Notes: a model not told the origin generated them from the sequence alone. 64,000 bases of DNA from Cephalotus follicularis (GCA_001972305.1 BDDD01003326.1:42773-106772); one strand, 5' to 3'; counted from the stretch's first letter, positions 11,405 to 24,300 are shown. Numbers and translations: made by a program.

Positions 11405-12465
11405 CTATCCACCTGACCCAGATGGTAAACGAAGAATCGGTGCAGACACAAGACCATTCTTCAGTTTCTCAAAACTTGCTTCTCGTTCCTCGTTCCACTC
11501 AAACTTAGCTCCTTTCCTCATAAGCTGAGTTAATGGTAAGGCTATGGAGGAAAATCCTTCCACAAACCGCCTATAGTATCCAGCCAAACCCAGAAAGCTC
11601 CTAACCTCCGTCACTGTGGTAGGTCTCAACCATTTAGTAATAGCCTCAACTTTTGCAGGATCCACACTAATCCCTTTAGCTGTAACCACATGACCCAAAA
11701 ATGCTACCTGTTCCAACCAGAACTCACACTTTGAAAACTTCGCGTATAGCTGATTCTTCCTCATAATACCCAGCACTATTCTAAGATGTTCTTCATGTTC
11801 CTCCTTCTAATTGGAATACACAAGGATATCATCTATGAACACAATCACAAACTGATCCAGAAACTCATGAAACACCCGATTCATCAGATCCATGAAAACT
11901 GCTGGTGCAATAGTAAGTCCGAACGGCTTCACCAAAAACTCATAATGCCCATACCGAGTACGGAAGGCAGTCTTAGGCAAGTCTCCACCCTGTATCCGAA
12001 GATGATGATATCCCAATCTCAAATCGAACTTAGAGAAATACCGAGCACCTTGGAGTTGGTCAAACAAGTCATCAATCCGAGGTAGAGGGTATTTATTTCG
12101 AACAGTAATCCGATTCAACTCCCTGTAGTCTATACACAACCTCATAGAACCATCCTTCTTTTTCACAAAAAGAACCGGTGCACCCCATGGTGAAAGATGA
12201 AACCCCGATCCAACCGCTCTTGCAACTGCTCCTTTAGCTCCTGTAATTCAAGTGGTGCCATCCTATAAGGTGCTTTAGATATAAGTACCGCTCCAGGAAT
12301 GTGCTCAATGGTAAACTCCACTTCCCGTTGCAGTGGCAAACCCGGTAAGTCCTCCGGAAATACATCTGCAAACTTTCGAGCCATAGGATAGTCTTCAAGG
12401 CGACGCTCAACCTTAGAGACGTCTTTCACAACAGCTAAGAAACCTTCAGCGCCCTTAGCCACCAA
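11405..12465 (-). pseudogene. pol: G1 reverse transcriptase
   Basis: RVT_1 reverse transcriptase of a Ty3/gypsy element. Motifs on the minus strand are [78 protein letters not shown] and the catalytic [10 protein letters not shown]. The thumb and connection region follow ([28 protein letters not shown]). A frame change after 'RGFIF' near 12175 and a TAG after 'VYSN' near 11804 break the chain. The catalytic IDD is preserved. Confidence 0.92.
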
Positions 12466-12900
12466 CTTCCGAGCCTTTAAAGCATAAACAACTTTAACTT
12501 CTTTTCTTGGCTATGAACCCTGATAAATAAAATCAGGTCTATCCATATCCCCAAACATAATCCTCCGAGCGTGACAATCAATCGTAGCTTGATGGCAATC
12601 CAACCAATTCATACCCAGAATCAAATCGAAGTCATACATATCAATAGGAAAAAGATCCGCATCACAAATCCGATCATCAAAAACAAGAGGGCAAGCATAA
12701 AAACACTCATATATCACAACAGATGTCAACGTAGGGGTCGAAAGAACCAAAGCTAGATCAAGCAACTATGATGGCATACAAAGATGCCGAACAAAAGACC
12801 TCGCTACAACCGAGTGGGTCGATCCAGTTTCATATAAGACATAAGCCCTACGGTTACCAACAGAAACAAAACCTGAAACCATACCGGGTGCATTAGCAGT
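12466..12900 (-). pseudogene. G1 aspartic protease
   Basis: Retropepsin-like region. The catalytic motif normally D-T/S-G reads ETGSTHSVV near 12820, so the catalytic aspartate appears replaced by glutamate. The downstream hydrophobic block 'MYDFDLILGMNWL' is the conserved second half of gypsy proteases. Stops lie at 12765-12767 and 12511-12513. Confidence 0.82.
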
Positions 12901-14031
12901 CTGCTATGTCATGATAGCAAAAACTCAACCTCCCACATTGCGTTGTCCGGAATCTACACTGTTTCCCCTCCTATCCTTTGCTCTAGGATCAAGACAGTCT
13001 TTCACAAAGTGCCCCTTCTGTCCACATACGAAACAGGCCCCAATGGCCTTATAGCAAACTCCCACTGGATGTTGTCTACCGCAAGTATCACATCAGGCAA
13101 TCTGAACATCTGCAGCTCCCTGCGTCTGCCTCTGATCATTACTAGGTTGTGGTTGTCCCCGGTTATCATTCTTCCTTCTCTGTTTGCCATTTCTACCCTT
13201 ACCATGCTGTCCAAAACTCTGCCCTTGAGAATCTCCCCTGTTTCTCTTCTTTTCATTTTCCTACCGAGCTGCCTAGAAATCTAATTTTTCCATTTCTATA
13301 TTCTTCACCGCAATGGCCGTCTCAGAAACATCAGTAAACCTGGTATTAATCAGCTTACCTCGGAGCTGATAGTGCAACTTCCATTTAAATTTCTCAGCCT
13401 GTTCCAGTGCTGTCCCCATCGCAGACCCAGCAAGCCTAGTGAAACGGGTCAAAAACTCCGTAACCGATTCCCCATCTTTCTGTCTTGTAATGATGAACTC
13501 CCTGGCATAAGCCTCCTGATTAGCAGCGGGAAAATACCACTGATATAAGACTTCACAAAACTCTGACCAAGTCAAAGCGTCAATATATTCTCTTCCTTTA
13601 GCCAGCCCCAAAGTCTTCCACCATTTCTAAGCACCCCTCTCAAGCTTATAAGCAGCGAACCTAACCTTCAGCTCGTCGCCACATCCCAGCACATCAAAGA
13701 TCTTATCCATGTGCTCAATCCAATGCTCAGCTTCCACAGGAGTCACGGCTGAGCTGAAAGACTACCGCCTTTGTTTCTGGAATCGCTTGAGCCAGATATA
13801 AACAGAAGTGTCAGTCCTAACCCCAGTTTCCCTACCAATCTGAACCTTAGCTGGAGCATCATCTTTAGCAACTTGCTCCCTACGGCCTTGTCCTAGATTC
13901 TGTTGACCCATCACACAACGTACCTCCTGCGCAACTGCCTGTCCTACCAACTCTTCCATAGAAGGCTTATTCCTGACTTCTCGAGCCTCAGCTGAGGTAG
14001 TTCTCTGAGAAGCGTTTCTTGTATGTACCAT
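12901..14031 (-). pseudogene. gag: G1 gag
   Basis: Single-frame gag, starting MVHTRNASQRT at 14031, the first ATG after the leader. The capsid part has 'SEFCEVLYQWYFPA' and 'SVTEFLTRFTRLA' (Retrotrans_gag-like). Two zinc knuckles follow near 13020-13095: CDTCGRQHPVGVC and CFVCGQKGHFVKDC. Stops at 13762, near 13627, 13273, 13261, 13093 (TGA where relatives suggest Arg), 12925 (TGA in the usual G-R-V-F motif) and 12904 interrupt an otherwise continuous frame. Frame conservation despite many stops argues for point mutation, not for indels. Confidence 0.87.
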
Positions 14032-14183
14032 CTATGAAAAGATACCAAAACATAAAATATCGAAGGCAAACAGAAACAAAAACATAAGACATATCAAAAA
14101 GACCATATCAAAGTAGCCTAACCCAGAGTCTACCTAATCTCACAGGTCAAACCTTGTCAGGTCTTCTAAGGAAATAAAACCTA

Positions 14184-14197
14184 TTCTCTGATACCAC
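14184..14197 (-). promoter_or_regulatory. Primer-binding site of G1
   Basis: The minus strand reads TGGTATCAGAG a few bases inside the 5' LTR end, complementary to plant initiator tRNA-Met. Confidence 0.88.
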
Positions 14198-14699
14198 AAT
14201 CTGTAACACCCCCAGACGGCGGGAGTCATCACAGGTCATAATACAGAACCTAACATAACATAACATAACTTAACCAAAGATAAACATAACTTTATTAGCT
14301 AAAAATGTGGCAGTCAAAACATAGTATATTTGAAAACTGATCATAAACTGAAAAACTTAACATATTCCAAGGGTCAATTATTAAAAACATAGACCAAAAG
14401 TAACTTATTGTTCATGGTGGTCATCTCTCAATCACACTTTCCCCCGTTGCTCCTGATAACCTGCCGCATGGAAACAAAAACTTGGCTGAGCAAACCTCAT
14501 TACAGATATAGAATGTAAAACAGTAAACGATAATTTAAGATTTCAAAAGTTATCTCGAAACAGAAATCTTAAGCGGTAAATCAGTTTAAACATTCATTAA
14601 AGTCAAATACATAACTTCCGAAATATACACGAAACATTTCAAAAACATAAGTTTCATACTGAGTCACACAACATATCATGTATCAAAACACATAGATGG

Positions 14700-14976
14700 C
14701 AAGGGAGGCGCTAATTCCACATGCCCAATATAATTGAAGTGTACGGCACCACACAAGTCAACTCTCATATCATATCATATCACACATTGCATATCTCTAC
14801 ACATATGCCATATACTAGAATCGATTCATACGCCTTTATCATACATAACGGATCCATAAATCCACCTCATGGGATTTATTCATAACATAGAGAGACGCCG
14901 TAGACTAATCACACCACTACGGAAGTGTCATATCCCCGTGCCAGGCTTATAACATGCCTATGGTACGCCCCATAGG
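14700..14976 (-). promoter_or_regulatory. Family-I structured LTR domain, copy 2
   Basis: Perfect CCTATGG-N6-CCATAGG (14957-14976) and CCGTAG-N13-CTACGG (14898-14922). The third hairpin is kept with one G-T wobble (near 14735-14755). Confidence 0.7.
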
Positions 14977-15526
14977 TGGGTACAATTACTCAGTATTTTA
15001 TCATTTTGAAAACATTGACTAATCAAAATCAATTTAAGATCCATGCAAACATGCCTTTTTTCGGAACATAACATCAACTCATTCATTTCCACTATAAAGA
15101 GATGATCATAACATAGTTCATAAAATATCATAGCATAAGTATAAAGTCAGGAACATTCAATTCGTAAAATGTCAAAACCGACTTTATTTCAGAATATATC
15201 AAAATTGTAAAACATAATCGAGTTCATAAAAATGATGAATATCCATTCACAATAAGTAACTGAATTTTGTTCGATAAAATCGAAGAGACTGTCAAAGAGC
15301 AGAATATTCGTACCTTATGTGCTTACAGAAAAGACTTACGAAAAGACTGAATACTTTTTAACTGCCCTCTGAAGTACAACAATGTAAAAGACACAAAACC
15401 ATTCATATAAGGGTCTGAAAAAATTTGAGGGCATGAAACAGATTGATAACAGTGTTTAGGACAGACCCCGATCAACCAGAAATACAAACGGACCAAGAAA
15501 ATTGAAAACAGAAATTTCCTGGGTAA

Positions 15527-15722
15527 AACAACCGACTGTTACAGAGCTACAGTCGACTGTGGAAGCTTGGCAGTCGACTACACAAACTGGACTGTAGGCA
15601 ATCGACTGTGATAGAGGTCCAGCCAATTTTGCAAAGCAAAGCAGTCGACTGTTTCATAAGGCAGCCGACTACACAACCCACAACAACCGACTGTCCATAA
15701 GAACAGCCGACTGTTCTGGACG
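15527..15722. repeat. CAGTCGACTG palindrome cluster, G1 5' LTR
   Basis: About nine CAGTCGACTG-like sites including decayed forms (CAACCGACTG, CAATCGACTG), corresponding to the cluster in the 3' LTR. Confidence 0.85.
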
Positions 15723-16819
15723 ACAGAACAATAGAAACTTAACATTTTATATGCAGAAACTTGTCGAAACATGAATAACTCGATACCAGAGGCCTATGAA
15801 CAAATACATAAGGCATTATATGGAATTTAGACAACAGGAAAACACAGTATTAACATAACTTATGAGACAAGTGGCTAACTCAAGGAAAAGAGAGATTTTC
15901 TAAACACATGCATACATATTTAACTCCCATTTTCTGACAAGTTACCAACCATTTATATAAAACCAGATTGCATAAATCTTCCATGATGCTAAAACATGCT
16001 GACACCCTCATAAACAATGACAGGAATGAAATCAACTCTAACAGCCTATATGAACCATGGATTTGGATAACATTAAAACCAAAAACAAATACCAATCCAT
16101 AACTGCATATTAGACAAACCTGAAGGATGCCAAAAATAGTTGTAGAGACACCAAAATAGAGGTATTCAAAGGCTGTCTAAAAAGAAAATGAAAGGGAGAA
16201 ACATACGAATTTAAAAACTATCATTGTTATGCATAACAAGCAACGCAATTCCTTAATGCGAAATAAGAATATCAAACCTGATATTGATGAAGAACTTTGC
16301 ACAAGAACAAAAAAAATTCCAGAATGCAAAACTTGGCAATGAGCAGGGTAGAAAAATGGATGGCACAAACAATACACCAATGCCATACATAAACAGAAAT
16401 GTGGGGAGAATTAAGGAAGAGATAAGGAAAAAGAGAAGATTGTTAGGAGATAAGAATGGAAAAGAAGATTGAAACCGTGTTAATAGATAATGAGGAAGAG
16501 ATAGTTACGGGAGAGGAAGAGAAAAAGAAGGGAGAAGAAAAGGAAAAAGAAAAAAAAAGGAAAAGAATTTGAAAATAAAAGAAATTGTTTTAATAATTTT
16601 CAAAATAGTAAATTTGAATTAATAATAAAGTTTGATTAATTAAGAAGACATAAACATAGGCCCAACCCAAAACAATGCAGTAACATACCAACATATCCAA
16701 AGTGCAGGCTGGCATCAGTCAGCCCAAAACATATAGGCCCAACACAGGGCAAAGGGACTTCATAACAAACAAAATTAAAAAGCCCATAAAACATGCATAC
16801 GAATAACCAGGGTATTACA

Positions 16820-18058
16820 GAATAGGACATTTATATGTCCCAACCTAAAGGGTTTACATCCGAGGAGCATCCACAGAGAGTGTGCAAGCTCCAAAGGTCT
16901 ATTTATGACCTTAAGCAAGCATACCATAGCTGAAATATCCATTTTGACGAGATCGTTAAGACTTTCAGTTTCATCAAAAACGTAGATGAGCCTTGCGTCT
17001 AGCATAAACAGGATGGCCCAAACATCACTTTCTTGGTACTATACATGGACGACATACTAATCATAGGGAATGATGTGGGTATGTTACAATCCATTAAAGT
17101 ATGGTTATCCAAGAACTTCTCCATCAAGGATTTGGGAGAGGCTTCCTATATATTGGGTAAAAATATCTATAGAGACAGATATAATAGGTTGCTAGGGCTC
17201 TCCCAAAGCCAGTACATCAACAAGGTGCTGAAACGGTATGGCCTTGAGAATTCCAAGCATGGCCTACTACCAATTGGTCAGGGAATTCACCTCTCCAAGA
17301 GGATGTCTCCACAGACAAATGATGAGAGGGCACGCATGAGCAGGAAGCCATATGCTTCAGCTTTTGGCTCCTTCATGTACACCATGTTGTGTACTAGGCC
17401 TGATGTTGCATATGCCTTGGGTATGGCTAGTCGATTTCAGTCCGACCCTGGTGAGAAACACTGGGAAACAGTTAAAGGGGTTCTCAAATACCTGAGAAGG
17501 ACTTAGGATACCTTTCTGACTTATGGAGGAGATAGTGAATTGAAATTGGAGGGTTATACCGACTCTAGTTTCAACAGTGATCAGGATGATCACAAGTCCA
17601 TTTCAGGATTCGTTTTCATTCTGAACGGCGGTGCTGTGAGCTGGTGGAGTTTGAAGCAGGAAACTACTATGGACTCCACAACGGAAGCAGAGTATGTTGC
17701 AGCCTCCGATGGCACTAAGGAAGCTGTTTGGTTGTGAAAGTTCATTACTGAACTTGATATGGTTCCTACCATTGCCCGTCCAGCTGTGGTATACTGTGAC
17801 AACAATGGGGCGGTTGCACAACCCAAAGAGCCACGGTCTCATCATCGCTCCCAACACATACTGCGATGGTATCATCTGATCAAGGAGATCATAGACAGAG
17901 GAGACATCACCTTAGAGAGAGTTGCCACGGAGGCAAACTTAGCAGACCCACTTACCATGGTTTTGAGCAGCACTGTACTTGAGAGACACAAAAGTGCAAT
18001 GAGCTTGGGCTATAGGTCGTTGTGGCTTGAAGGGAAAAGTGGGAGATTGTTAGATTAG
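16820..18058 (+). pseudogene. pol: Copia-1 reverse transcriptase C-terminal part and RNase H
   Basis: Continuation of Copia-1 after G1. 16825-17030 is frameshifted, but 'GHLYVP' and the following blocks match the copia continuation after 'LED'. The catalytic LYMDDIL lies at about 17040-17060. DLGEASYILG, LSQSQYINKVLKRYG and CTRPDVAYALG follow. RNase H has EGYTDSSF (D), TEAEYVAA (E) and YCDNNGA (D), so all three catalytic positions are still present. A TAG at 17504-17506 and a TGA at 17735-17737 interrupt it, the latter at a Trp codon of Copia-2. The frame ends at 18058, just inside the 3' LTR. Confidence 0.9.
18032..18046 (+). promoter_or_regulatory. Polypurine tract of Copia-1
   Basis: gggaaaagtgggaga immediately precedes the TGTTAGATTA that opens the 3' LTR. 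Confidence 0.8.
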
Positions 18059-19578
18059 GGATGTCCCTACATGCCACGTGGTACAGTGCTTGAATTTATA
18101 CACTATCGATTTATACAGTTCTGTATTCCATTTATGTTATATGTGCAGATGTTATTTATGTTGGCATGATTATATGGCTCATCCCAACCTACAAACAGGA
18201 ACAGAATAATTAATTTTAATTAACTGTATGCCATATATAGCCCTGCCGCATCAAAGTGTTGGATCTCTTACCAGGGAGGCCATGATAATCAGATCTTTAT
18301 TCCCTGTGACTAAACTGTTCGAAGTCATAGGTTCACTTTCTTTGCGCCATTGTTGAACCATGGTAATGACTTGCCACATTATGCTTGCTCCCGGGGAGGG
18401 AGGATGGATCTTCTCATGGACCACTCGGTATTATCCTACAGCTAATGTGAGGTGACTGTGCGGATGCATGATGCTGAACTGACCCACCAATAGGATCCCT
18501 ATTTGGATAGCCAATACCCGTGTCAATAGGTATTCCTATGGTCTCGGTAGTGTATAGTATATGGTGACTAGTAGGTCCACACCTACGTTGTGACGTTTGA
18601 CATGAGCAGCTAGCATGCATTGTGTGGTGACTTCTTGACTTTGATTTCTGCCATCCCCAGCACTAGCCAAGTGCTGGCAAAAAGGTTGTCTTTGGGTCTT
18701 GTGGAAGCTGCATTGGGATGTATGAGTGAGTGGCCAACAAGGGATCGTCACACCCAGGCTAAGGGCGACCAACTCTATTTATCTGTGTACGTTACAGACT
18801 TAAAATCCTGATCAGGTTATAGACGGACAGGAGATGGGGTAGTTTCCATGGCAGGTATGTCATAGTCTCAGTGCGATCATAGATATCTAGTATCACGGCT
18901 AAATCTAGGGGTGACATTCATCCAAACCTTAGATCGTTGATCAGAGCTAAGTATGACGAGGGAAACATGACAGATATGCCGATGACATGATAAAGCAACT
19001 AGCTATTCGGTCCCTGATTGATAGACGTGGTAATACATGGATCCAGGGGGTGAGTGGAGATCACATCGGGGCTATTTTAATAGTCAGTGACTATCAGAAT
19101 AGTCGTACTAGACAAACGAGATGATTTAGAAATTTATCATCATACTGGAGATCGATAGGCTTTCGGGCCTTGCCTGACTTTGAACTGGTTGACGTGTAGA
19201 AAAACATGTCATTTAGTAAAAGGTTGACATCAAGGAGATGTTACTTTGCTAGTGAATATTTTATTTACTGGATTCGGGTCCATGCAGTACCACGATAAAA
19301 TATTCCAAGCGAAGAGTTGATATGAATTTACATTAAGTGCTTTGGGAACTTATTGTATAAAGAGAGAGCATTGGGCTACCTTTGGGCTTGGGATTTAATC
19401 CCATGTTTTGGCCTAATTTTGGGCCAAAGAGTGGACCATTTTGGCTTTTAATTTTGGGCTCAATATTGTTTAATATTGGGAGGCCCAAATAATACCCAAA
19501 TAAACTGCCTACCTTTGTTGACTTTGTCAACTTCATTTCTACACCTTGCATCTCACGGCAACACACATATTTGAGAAC

Positions 19579-19583
19579 ATGTG
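19579..19583. repeat. Target-site duplication of S1, left copy
   Basis: ATGTG at 19579-19583, exactly repeated at 22142-22146. Confidence 0.9.
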
Positions 19584-19926
19584 TGTCACACCCCGTTCTC
19601 AGTAAACAACATAAAAGTGGCGGTAATTAACATTTAAGATTCAACTTATGCAAATACCATAAAAAATTAAACTTTTCAAACATGATAACCGTTGCAGAAG
19701 CATTAAAACTGCATCCCATACTACATGATACCAAATACATGTCTGTCAACACGGAGCGTGATCCAAAATACATTATCCGGTAATATCATAAGACAAGTAA
19801 ACCGGAAAATACGGTACACAACACCCAAAGGGACATAACCCCAAGTAAAAAAACATTATTAAAACTTGTACTTCATCCATGCTGATTCCCAAAGCCGGTC
19901 CACTGCATCAGTCTGTAAAGTAGGGG

Positions 19927-19951
19927 TTAGCCTTTGTCCTCACTCGGCTAA
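19927..19951 (-). promoter_or_regulatory. Family-II hairpin TTAGCC-N13-GGCTAA, copy in S1
   Basis: Perfect 6-bp inverted repeat with a 13-base loop, about 340 bp from the LTR 3' end. Confidence 0.7.
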
Positions 19952-20830
19952 GTCATAGGAGCAATTTGGGATAAACATAACATGCATGTCATGAAATGTA
20001 TACGTAGATGATGCAGTGTAGTAAAAATACCAGTTTATATATATGTGAAAATATATATAATTTAACAGTGCAGTACAATAACAGTAGGGACATATATATG
20101 AAAATATATGTATGCAATAACAGTACAGTAGTAACCCGGCCAGGGCTACATCAACAGGCACAGTAGTGTCCTAATAAGAACAGTAAACAGTACAGTATGT
20201 CCACAAAGGGACCACAAATAGGCAGTCGGTATGTACAACGCCGCCAACTCCTGGCCCCACGTTGCACTCTCACTTCGGTCCCGTCTCCGGACAACCAAGC
20301 AAGTCAACAGTACAGTACAGTGAGTTACCCAGCCAACTCCTGGCCCCTAGTTCAACCCTACCACTAGTCAACACTGGCAGTCCCCGCCATGAAACTAGTA
20401 CGGCTGAAGCACAAACACATTAAATTCACAGAGCATGAATAGTGAATAGTCACAGTACAGTAATGATCGTTAGATCAATAATAGGCAGTTCATTTCAAAG
20501 TATTTTCAAAGTCATAAACATTTGAAATATGTATTTCCAATAGATAGAAAATACTTTAAACAGTTTCAGTAGTGGAAATTGCTTTCCCAGCATGTTCGAA
20601 ATATATCAATATCCATTTAATATTTTCGTACTCAAACATAGTGGTTTTCAAACTCATATGTGCATTTATAAATTAATATAACAATTTAGAAATCATAACA
20701 GTTCATAAACGGTTATTAAACAGGTAGTAAACAGTACATATGCAATGCATACAAATGCTAAAATGCATCCTAAATGAAATTGGGATCATCGGGCATTAAA
20801 ATCGTAAAACTGTCCAAACAGGACTCTAAA

Positions 20831-21010
20831 GCATCGACGTCTTTCCTTTGGGCGTCGACGCTTATGTCCTCTAAGTGTCGATGATCGATCCTTGGCGTCA
20901 ACGCTTTCTATACCTTAGGCGTCAATGTCTTCTCCCATAGGCGTCGACGTTTAAAAATGAACTCAGTAAATAAAACGCAGTTCACAGTACAAAGTGTCGA
21001 CACTTTCCAA
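20831..21010. repeat. GCGTCGACGC palindrome cluster 1 in S1
   Basis: Around seven imperfect copies of a GCGTCGACGCTTT-like motif, including GCATCGACGTCTTTCC and GGCGTCGACGCTTA, spaced 15-35 bp. Confidence 0.8.
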
Positions 21011-21795
21011 AGGTGTCAACGTTTTGAAGCATCAGTCTTCTTCTTCCTCGCGACATGACAAAACAGTAACATTTCCAACCCCACAACAGGTAAACCAACA
21101 CATATTAAGCCCAAAAAACCAACATGCAACATCATATTACACATCCAGTACAACATGGCATAAATTCAGTGACAAAAAATAGTTCAACAGGCCATCCAAT
21201 CCATGCATAAACATCACTGATCAAACACCAAATATTGAACATAAAATACAAGTATGGCTTCCCCTACCTCTGGCTTCAAGTTAGAAGCCGAAATTCCACC
21301 TCTTTTAGTATCCAATCAATCACTTTGAGTCCCCAGGTTTGGCCTGAAGGTTCCCTGCTTCATCCCAATAGTCGCTGTCCAAGCTCTAAGCTTCATTTGC
21401 TCAATAATGGAGTTTGAGCTTCTCTCAGTGTGTCTCTCTTATTCTCAGGCTCTCTCTTTTGTTTTTCCTTTCTCTTTGGCAGCCAAGAATAGAGATGAGG
21501 ACAACAGTTTTTATGCAGGTGTTATTTTGTTTTTCCACTGCATGCACCTACCATGGCATTTGCTCTCTTACCCATGCAAACCTGGTGTAGCAGGTGTCCC
21601 TCTCCCGTCTTTCTCAGTCCATGCATGCTCACATGTCCCTTTCCCTTCAGTTCCTTTTCAGTCCTAGCAAGCCAAACATTACATTGCATGCATAACACAT
21701 CCCCAAAGTGCCTGCCAATACGCCTGATGAGTGGCACAATCATGCCACCATGCGACACGTCTATCTACTGTTTGTGCATATCAGAACCACGACCT

Positions 21796-21955
21796 AAAGC
21801 GTCAACGTTTACATGCAGGTGTAGACGCTTATAGCATTTTTCCTAAAGAGCATCGACGTCATTAACAGGAGTCAAAGTGCATGTGCATGGTTCACGTGTG
21901 CATCATTGCTGCGTAGGCGTCGACGCTTTCCAAAAGGCGTCGACGCCTTTAACCA
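21796..21955. repeat. GCGTCGACGC palindrome cluster 2 in S1
   Basis: Four or more copies, the best being two adjacent GGCGTCGACGC units at about 21918-21950. Confidence 0.8.
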
Positions 21956-22916
21956 AAAACTGTGCCGTTTTACTTCGAATTGCACTTTTAACATTTCTTT
22001 AACAATCCTATTCCAAAATCAACATCACTAGAGTTTGAAAAACATTATCAAAGTCAGGAATTTCATTATTCTCATTAATTCCATGATAATGTTACATCGA
22101 AAATTAAATTATTACAAAGTGTGAAAATCCCAGGCGTTACAATGTGGCCGGCCATTGCATGGAGGAAATGAAGATATTTGTGAGATGATATACACATGTG
22201 AAGTTTTTACTTGGTGGAGAATTGATGAGTCATGGTTGCTTAAATGCAATGATTCACAAAAGGACAAAACTAATGAGTAAGGCTTTACTTACTAATGAAG
22301 TTTTGTTTTCCTTTAAAAATGACACTCACGAATTTGGGTCTCTCTCTTGCAATCTCTCCCTCTCACATAATTGCTCTCTCTCCTGTCTCTCTTTAGTGGC
22401 CGTGCTTTCTTCCTTTTCAAGAGAGAACACGCCAACTTTGTCTCCAACGAAGAAAGATAACATATCAATAAAACCTTTTACACTTCCTTAGTCATTTTAG
22501 GTTGAGATTTCTTTATTGGATCTTTACCTAGATTGATTTAGTCTAGGCTAAACACAAAACCTCTCCATCTTCTCCTCCTTGTCATGGTAAAAGGAAGGTC
22601 TTGGAGATTTTGGTTTTGGATTAAAGAGATGAGGGAGCTTGACTTGAAGGAAGGAGTTCTTCACTTTGGTAACACTTTCTTCTCCTTCTTTTATCTTTGT
22701 GATTTTGAGTTACATGATGCCTGGTTATAGTTTTGATTGAATGTTTAATTAGTGATCTTGGACATTATTTGGGACTCTTTGATAATAGGTTTTAGAGATT
22801 TCCCATCGCTTGGGAATTAACTATTCAGTTGGAATTAAATTTAATCACCCTAATGCCGAAAAACCAAACTGAGTGCTTCCACTGCCTTATAAGCCATAGG
22901 TTCCCAAAACAGGCCT

Positions 22917-24300
22917 CCTTGGCATGTACAACGGACCCATTGTTGTCACAGTACACCACAACTTGGCATGCGATTGATGGAACCACATCAAGTTCAACAA
23001 TGAACTTCCACATCCAAACAATGTCCTTTGCGGCATCAAAGGATGCAACAAACACTGCTTCGGTGGTGGAGTCTATAGTCGTTTCCTGCTTTAAACTTCT
23101 CCAACTTAAATCACCTCCATTCAAGAAAAATACATATCCTAAAATGGACTTGTGATCATCTAAATCCCTGTTCAAACTAGAGTCTGTGTAACCCTCAAGT
23201 CTTAAGTCACTGTCTCCTCTAAATGTCAAGAAGGTATCTTGAGTCCTCCTAAGGTATTTGAGAATCCCCTTGACAATTTCCCATTGCTTCTCACTGGGAT
23301 CAGACTAAAATCGACTGGCCATACCCAAGGCATGAGCGACATCAGGCCTAGTACAAAGCATGGCATACATTATGGAGCTTACAGTTGAAGCATAAGGCTG
23401 CCTACTCATACGTGTCCTCTCCTCAGAAGTCTGTGGAGACATCCTCTTGGAGAGGTGAATTCCTTGGCCAATAGGAAGTAGGCCACATTTGGAATTCTCA
23501 AGGCCATACCTTTTCAGCACCTTGCTGATGTACTGGCTTTGGGAGAGTTTGAGCAACCTACTAGATCTATCTCTGTAGATCTTTATTCCCAATATGTAGG
23601 AAGCTTCTCCCAAATCTTTCATGGAGAAGTTCTTGGCTAACCATACTTCAATGGACGTTAACATACCTACATCATTTCCAATGAGTAGTATGTCATCCAA
23701 GTACAGTACGAAGAAAGTGATACCTGGGTCATCTTGTTTTTGGTAGCCACAAGGCTCATCAACTTTTTTGAAGAAGCCAAAAGTTTTAATAGCCTAGTCA
23801 AAATGGATGTTCCAGCCACGGGATGCTTGCTTAAGGCTATAGATAGACCTTTGGAGCTTGCACACTCTATGCCAATGCTCCTCGGATGTAAACCCCTCGG
23901 GTTGGATCATATGGATGTCCTCTTCAAGATAGCAATTCAAGAAGGTTCTCTTGACATCCATTTTCCATATCTAATAATCATAATGTGCGGAAATAGCAAG
24001 CAATATCCGAATGGACTTAAGCATAGTGACTGGTAAGAAAGTTTTGGTATATTCGATCCCGTGTGTTTGTCTATTCCCTTTTGCAACCAATCGGGCTTTA
24101 TAAGTCTCTTTCTTACCTTCAATGCCAATCTTCCTCTTGAAGATTCATTTGTATCCGACAGGATTTACACCCTCTGGTGCATCTACCAAGTTCCACACTT
24201 GGTTGGCATGGACTCCATTTCGGATTTCATGGCTTCTAGCCATGCATTGGAATCAGTGCTCTTCACTGTTTCCTAGTAGCTGACAAGCTTGTCGTCATCG
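22917..24300 (-). pseudogene. pol: Copia-2 reverse transcriptase and RNase H
   Basis: Minus-strand copia relic of the same family as Copia-1. It has YMDDILLIGNDVG (catalytic, about 23690), DLGEASYILGIKIYRD, RMSPQTSEERTRMS and CTRPDVAHALGMASRF, then TAG at 23305-23307 where Copia-1 has Gln. RNase H has EGYTDSSL and YCDNNGS, but the usual TEAEY is TEAVF, so a catalytic Glu is lost. Coding homology stops at 22917 after 'VVHAKE', where different sequence starts. The N-terminal part near 24000-24290 is frameshifted. Confidence 0.88.

Larger units (their letters stand above)
6792..16819 (-). mobile_element. G1: full-length Ty3/gypsy chromovirus inserted in Copia-1
   Basis: Complete but dead element in minus orientation. 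It has LTRs at 14202-16819 (5') and 6792-9453 (3'), a primer-binding site, gag, protease, reverse transcriptase, RNase H, integrase with a chromodomain-like tail, and a polypurine tract, flanked by a 5-bp duplication. Order and tail fit the chromovirus branch, probably the Tekay/Del clade with its long LTRs; the clade call is an inference. LTR ends are TGTAATACCC...GGGTGTTACA in element orientation. The two LTRs differ at roughly 5-8% of sites in the first 180 bp by eye, so this insertion is older than G2. Confidence 0.93.
14202..16819 (-). mobile_element. G1 5' LTR (family I)
   Basis: 2618 bp with the same ends as the 3' LTR. Relative to the 3' LTR it lacks about 60 bp near 14415 (the counterpart of about 7013-7070). 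It contains a structured block at about 14700-14976 and a GTCGAC cluster at about 15527-15722. Confidence 0.92.
19584..22141 (-). mobile_element. S1: solo LTR, family II
   Basis: 2558 bp, TGTCACACCCCG at left and CCAGGCGTTACA at right, so in element orientation TGTAACGCC...GGGTGTGACA. Those ends match the G5 LTR (58642-61482) and the start of the G4 LTR (54221). With exact 5-bp duplications and no internal region, this is a solo LTR left by recombination between two LTRs. Contains hairpin block 19927-19951 and two GTCGAC clusters. Confidence 0.9.
18048..22912 (+). mobile_element. Copia-1 3' LTR region, end unresolved, split by S1
   Basis: Starts TGTTAGATTA after the polypurine tract. No gene is seen in 18059-19583 or 22147-22912. 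The right end could not be fixed because the 5' LTR lies outside the window. A possible end is the 'cccaaaaca' at 22912, where homology with minus-strand Copia-2 begins, but the ends are not inverted repeats of each other. 22370-22480 is CT-rich. Confidence 0.5.

Noticed and set aside
18059..19583. Possible host intergenic sequence after Copia-1
   Set aside because: It directly follows the polypurine tract and begins with TG, as expected for the 3' LTR; the end could not be fixed, so it is kept as LTR with low confidence.
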